From: Strigops habroptila
Taxonomy: Eukaryota > Chordata > Aves > Psittaciformes > Psittacidae
NCBI RefSeq assembly: GCF_004027225.2
Contig: NC_044289.2
Coordinates: 7,057,761-7,121,760, forward strand
Direction of reading: 5' to 3'
DNA length: 64,000 nucleotides
Positions 59,616-64,000 of the stretch are shown piece by piece; the stretch's first letter is position 1; the number at the start of each line of letters is the position of its first letter. A program made the position numbers and the translations under genes. The notes under the pieces were generated by a model that saw only the letters and a list, made by a program, of their open reading frames with translations, had not been told where the DNA came from and ran no database searches.

Positions 59616-59784
59616 TGAGGGTGGCGAGAAACAGGTTGCCCGGAGAAGTTGTTCAAGGCCTGGCTGAGCTGGGCTTTGAGCAACCTGGTCTAGAGACAAA
59701 GACGTTCCTGCCTGTGGCAGGCGGTGGGAACTGGACGATCTTTAAGGTCCCTTCCAATCCAAATCATTCCTTGATTCTGTGATA
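59616..59784 (+). mobile_element. CR1 LINE 3' fragment downstream of RTF2
   Basis: Forward-oriented and more diverged: GAGGGTGGCGAGAAACAGGT, TTGTTCAAGGCCTGGCTGAG, GATCTTTAAGGTCCCTTCCA and the terminal TTGATTCTGTGAT. It may be part of the RTF2 3' UTR if the distal polyadenylation signal is used; on the RTF2 strand it is antisense. Confidence 0.85.
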
Positions 59785-60128
59785 ATAGCAGAGGACAGTA
59801 GGCAGATCCTCCTCCTCTCACTCCTACTACTGAGGACACTAGCTACTGTAAGAATGACAGCATCCAACTGGGAGAAGAAAAATTTATGTGCAGACAACCC
59901 ATTTTAGAATAAGGTCTGCTGATACAACATGGATTCTGGTGATCTATTTCTTATTTAACAGAAGTTGCAACTAAAAGAAGTTTGTTAGTTATCCGTAAGT
60001 TTATAAACAGTTTACAAACTGAGTAATCCCAGATAACATCAGATTACAACAAAAGTTCTCTATCAGTTACAGAAAAAGCCTTAGGGAAGAAAAGCAATAA
60101 TGAAGGTTACAATCAGGCTCATCATTTT

Positions 60129-60313
60129 TCAGAAGCAGTATGCTGTGTGAGTAACCCAATTGGAACACTCTTCCTTTGAACGTTTGGCTGAGCTGTGCGA
60201 TGTAAAAATAGATTTGTATGCCTCAGACTTCTCTTCACTGTCTGCAATGGATCTCTTCGTAGTAGTAGTAGAAGCCTTATTGACTTTTCCTGGGACAGAT
60301 GAATTTCCATTAT
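60129..60313 (-). CDS. RTF2: RTF2 last coding exon
   Basis: 185 coding nt with acceptor TTTATCAG and TGA stop at 60131-60129. It begins inside an aspartate codon and reads DNGNSSVPGKVNKASTTTT, then KRSIADSEEKSEAYKSIF, ending SNWVTHTAYCF. The last 40 or so residues are the conserved C-terminus of RTF2. Confidence 0.95.
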
Positions 60314-63008
60314 CTGATAAAGAAAAAGGAGTAGAATGAAGCAGGCTTAAAAGCTTACAACTGATAAAAGTATTTAAGTAACGATGGAAAAAAGTATTAA
60401 AAAATAATACGTACAGAGATTAAGTATATACATTTTTCAGGGCTATTGCAAATACACTCCATAACTGTACTCAACAGCAAACATGTTCACAGCGTTTAGA
60501 ATTTATGCTCGAAATGCATTTAGAAATCTTGGAGAGGGAGGAATTCTTCCCTACTTGTGTAAATCCCTTGCACGGTAATTCAGTATTGACATTTATTCCT
60601 CCACGTGAAAAATGCCTCTGAACTGTCGTCTTAAGAAACATGAAAGTATTCCACCACCCTGAAGTATTGCTTAGACATTAGCTATCAAATGACAAAAGCT
60701 AGACTTGCGACATACTGTCCTCAGGGAATCTATCTCCTCCCTTTATTCTTTGCAGAGTCATTTATGATCAATAACAATGGTCTGCATAATTTTATATTTG
60801 GGATAGGAAAATGCCCATCTCTCTGTTTCTGATACAATCTCTCTCAGTGTATTATATCTATTGCTACAACCTCCCCCAAACCTCTTTCTTAACAAATATT
60901 TAATCTTCTCCAAAGTTGAAGGACAGTATTTTAAAAAGAACATGCCATCTCTCGCACAAAGAAATGAATACATAAAAGTCTGCAGAAACTCAACATATTT
61001 ACTTCAACTTTGGCACAACAGCATGTAAAGAGCTAGCAGGAAGCCTGTCTGAAAACACACTTATCTCTGATTTCTGCATGCAGTCATAGGAATTGTATAC
61101 GCAATTCTGAATCATCATAGATCAGACCCTTTTTATTTTTGGAGAATGCCGCTTTTAATGTCACCAACAGTTGTCTGGAAAGAATTACCAAATACTGGAT
61201 TTGAAAGAATGAATATTCATGCTGCAAGTCCAGAAACCTTAGGGTGCCATATTCACAAATTAATTCCTATGCTACTGGCATTCCTCAATTCGCAGATTTT
61301 CCTTTATTTTTCCTCTCTCCTCTTAACCTCTTGCTGGTCAATATAACTGCTGCCAAAAACATAAACCAATGTCCTGACATTTCAAAAGGTGTACTTTTTC
61401 TTTTATACTCTTGGAAGACAAAGATACATAAACTATTATTAGAATTACTAGGTTTCTAAATATCCAAGAGCAATTATGATAATCTGGAATGCAACATTCT
61501 TAGAAGTCTATCCTTTTTAAGAACCGACAGAAGGGGGCAAGTAAGGCATTTCTGATGGAAATTCCCCCAGCTTCTCACATAGTTTATCTATAGTTCATTG
61601 TTTAAATATTCTCAGATTCTTCAAATTGAAATTTTCTTTGGCTGTTATGTACATGATGGAATACTCCACACGGAAACCTCATACTGACTTTAAAAATGTA
61701 CCCATTCCAATAGTTCTGTATGAAAACGTTGAACACATTAAATGACATAATATATGTAATATCATTGAGAGAGGGCACCATCCTTTGGACTACAGGACTG
61801 TTGAGTTTACTCATAGCTATGAGGTGCCATAGGTCCATCAGTACACCCCAAAGTTACATTCCACTGCAAATTGACAGCTAAAACGGAGGACTAAAAGTCA
61901 AGCCGTCAGCTTGGGATAATTTAATACATTTCATTAAAATACACTGCCATAACAGATTTTTTGACCACTCGTACTTCAGGAAAACTACCAATTCTCCTCA
62001 CGCTACCTCCTAGCTAATAAAACAGATATACCAAACCCTCGACTGTATTACTGTGTGAGTAAGAATCTCTAATCTCATTCATTCAAGTTGGTTCCCACCA
62101 ATTTAAAGCAATATTGGAATGACATAAACAAGAAGATCTGGCTGGTTTCACAGTGGAAAAAAAAAATACACTGTGGTGAAAAGTATTTATTATTTTTATT
62201 AGTTATCTGCATCACTACAGCACTTGCCAGTCACAATCATGAGCAGAGACCATGTTAGGACTGTAACAAGCAGTCAGTCCCTACTCTGTGAATTATTTAC
62301 TCAGAGTATAGGATGGATGACAGACAGCAGCTGGGACAAAGGCAAACTGTGTAGAATAAGGAAAACCAGACAAACAGAAGCCCTTATACACTTTCTGTAG
62401 AGTCAGTGTTGTAGATTTCACAGATTTTAAAGCAAAGCTGTAAGAAAGATTTAAATTGAGTACAGTTTCTATTGAACAAGGAGATTTTGCATGCTCACGA
62501 GGCAACTTCCTACTCTCGCTTGGACAGGCACACTTTCAGGACAGGCTTTTGAAAGAGGGGGTTCTTTGAAAAACTGAGCCATGACAGCATGGCTCCCTTC
62601 AAGACAGGAGTTGACCCTTTATTACTGAGAAAGATAAAAAATAAAAGAAGCAAGAGGGTAGCTTCTCGAGCTATGGTACAGAATGGCCAGAGAAGGATCT
62701 CTCCTGCAATATTTTTTTTCAAAGCAGAACTATTTTTTTCCCAGATTTTTCAAATTTAGATTAAAGAAGAAACTAACCTGAACTTTTGGTGAAGATAATC
62801 TGCCTCTTTTCCCCAGAGCTGGAATTGATACAGTCCTTTCCATTCTTAGCCCTTGATGGACCTGGAGAATCTATGAAGAAAAAAAAAAAAAGGAAATCAT
62901 CAATCTGCTTCACAACTGAGAAGGCACCACAGAATCTGGAGCTGTGACCTTACCTTCAGTGGTATCTTGCTGAGAAGCTGATTCTTCTGACTTGCATTTC
63001 TTTGATTT
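60129..63008 (-). CDS. RTF2: RTF2 (RTFDC1), replication termination factor 2, 3' part only
   Basis: RTF2 is a nuclear protein with a C2HC2-type RING-like domain that acts at stalled replication forks and is removed by DDI1/2 shuttles (family knowledge). Only the C-terminal part is here: exons 63008-62954, 62870-62778 and 60313-60129, with consensus splice sites and phases that join without error, giving 109 complete or junction codons plus stop. The diagnostic end is TKRSIADSEEKSEAYKSIF, then TSHSSAKRSKEECSNWVTHT and AYCF, nearly the same as the C-terminus of vertebrate RTF2. The linker before it (GPSRAKNGKD, SSSGEKRQ) is lysine/serine-rich, as expected for this disordered region. The RING-like N-terminal exons must lie beyond 64000. 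The intron at 60314-62777 has no other feature recognised. Confidence 0.93.
62778..62870 (-). CDS. RTF2: RTF2 penultimate coding exon
   Basis: A 93-nt exon, acceptor CTTCATAG, donor GTTAGT, phase 1 in and 1 out. It reads DSPGPSRAKNGKDCINSSSG then EKRQIIFTKSS. The GPS(K/R) motif aligns with GPSKVK in the human protein; the rest is a low-constraint linker. Confidence 0.88.
62954..63008 (-). CDS. RTF2: RTF2 internal coding exon
   Basis: A 55-nt exon with acceptor TGTTTCAG and donor GTAAGG, phase 0 in and 1 out. It reads KSKKCKSEESASQQDTTE, matching in character the TKKPKAAESVSK region of human RTF2. The intron to the next exon is only 83 nt (62871-62953). Confidence 0.85.
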
Positions 63009-63378
63009 CTGAAACAACACAAACAGAAATCTGGTAATGTACCGAAAAGATATACAATTCCAAACTTGTATTTGATAGACACACAACTTCAGTTGTTACA
63101 TTGTTATGTCTTGCACATGGGAATTCTTCCTTCCACCATACTGATCCACACTTTTGATATTATTTCTATATGAAAAAATAACCACCTTAGGAACCTTGAA
63201 GTTACCTTAAAGAATATTGTGCAGGCCAAAACTAAACTGTCTGGATACAGTATTTTGGTTCGTATGTTTTGCTGGGGAGGGTGAGTGTTACCATTATGAT
63301 AATCTGATACTCTGAACCCACATGGCAGGACAGTAAATTGCGCAACATTAAACAGAATAGTTAACTGGAAACAACAAC

Positions 63379-63600
63379 ATAAGAACGACACGGAGCTGTT
63401 GGAGCAAGTCCAGAGGAGGGCCACGAGGATGATCAGGAGCTGGAGCACCTCCCGTATGAAGACGGCCTGAGAAAGTTGGGGCTGTTCAGCCTGGAGAAGA
63501 GAAGCTGCGGGGAGACCTCATAGCAGCCTTCCAGCATCTGAAGGGGGCCTACAAGGATGCTGGGGAGGGACTCTTCATTAGGGACTGTAGTGGTAGGACT
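63379..63600 (+). mobile_element. CR1 LINE internal 3'-region fragment in an RTF2 intron
   Basis: Forward-oriented: GACACGGAGCTGTTGGAGCA, GTTCAGCCTGGAGAAGAGAA, GGGAGACCTCATAGCAGCCT and GGGAGGGACTCTTCATTAGG. This part of CR1 lies upstream of that kept in the other fragments, and the usual ATTCTRTG terminus is missing, so the copy is truncated at both ends. Confidence 0.85.
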
Positions 63601-64000
63601 GCTTGGGAAGATGCAAAAAGTTATTCTAAAATTTTTAAAAGCATCTGTGGACCAGATTTTCCAAGTTAATCTATATTTGTCCAGATTAAAACACACAAAA
63701 CCCCAAACAACAGCAACAAGAATCCCATTAATAGCTTTGATGACATAAATGCCAAGCTGAAAAAGAAAGCTGTATTAAAGCAGTCATTGGCACTGTTATT
63801 ACAAAAGATGACTGTATACATTCAGAATGGTGTACGTATTTCAAGAAAGCTACACAAACTCAAAGAAAATAAATAAATTTAAATGTGTTATAAAAATTAG
63901 GAGAACCTATGCTGCCAAGAATATAGTTAATGCTAGAAGGAAAAAAATGCTCTACCACACGTTGCTGCAAAGCTTAGCCAGAAGGTGGTGGCAGAGGGTT

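Overview
This is vertebrate nuclear DNA, almost certainly from a bird. The genes are split into exons with GT-AG introns. CR1 LINE fragments of avian type are scattered through the window, and one copy sits inside a bird-type endogenous-retrovirus LTR. No long bacterial-style ORF, operon or CRISPR array is present, and no RNA gene was recognised. Two protein-coding genes can be supported, both read from the minus strand.

The central gene is TFAP2C (transcription factor AP-2 gamma). Seven coding exons were placed by reading splice junctions and reading phase: 31877-31830, 30551-30075, 29836-29785, 28294-28072, 27424-27306, 25887-25746 and 23893-23608. They join in phase to a 448-residue protein, close to the roughly 450 residues of the human protein. 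The 3' UTR runs on toward about 22.1 kb. The 5' half lies in CpG-rich DNA (about 29.9-32.5 kb). A second CpG-rich block (about 34.1-36.0 kb) holds a probable alternative first exon at 35441-35412. It encodes MALLGRIDWQ and resembles the short DWQ-ending first exon known in the paralogue TFAP2A. It would replace the N-terminus that carries the SUMO acceptor lysine.

At the right edge, three 3'-terminal coding exons of RTF2 (RTFDC1/C20orf43, replication termination factor 2) lie at 63008-62954, 62870-62778 and 60313-60129. The 5' exons are beyond the window. RTF2 upstream of TFAP2C in the same orientation matches the gene order on human 20q13. The vertebrate genes GCNT7 and FAM209, found in this interval in human, were not recognised here.

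The rest is intergenic or intronic. The flank at 1-22 kb has no recognisable gene and holds a probable solo LTR (10904-11788) with a CR1 nested in it. The interval at 36-59.6 kb is a gene-poor region between RTF2 and TFAP2C. It contains CR1 fragments, a probable ancient DNA-transposon fossil near 40.0-40.3 kb, and an isolated GC-rich, CpG-containing block at about 52.05-52.6 kb that could be a promoter or enhancer. Several AT-rich blocks with paired motifs look like candidate regulatory elements for the developmental gene TFAP2C, but this cannot be decided without alignment to other species.
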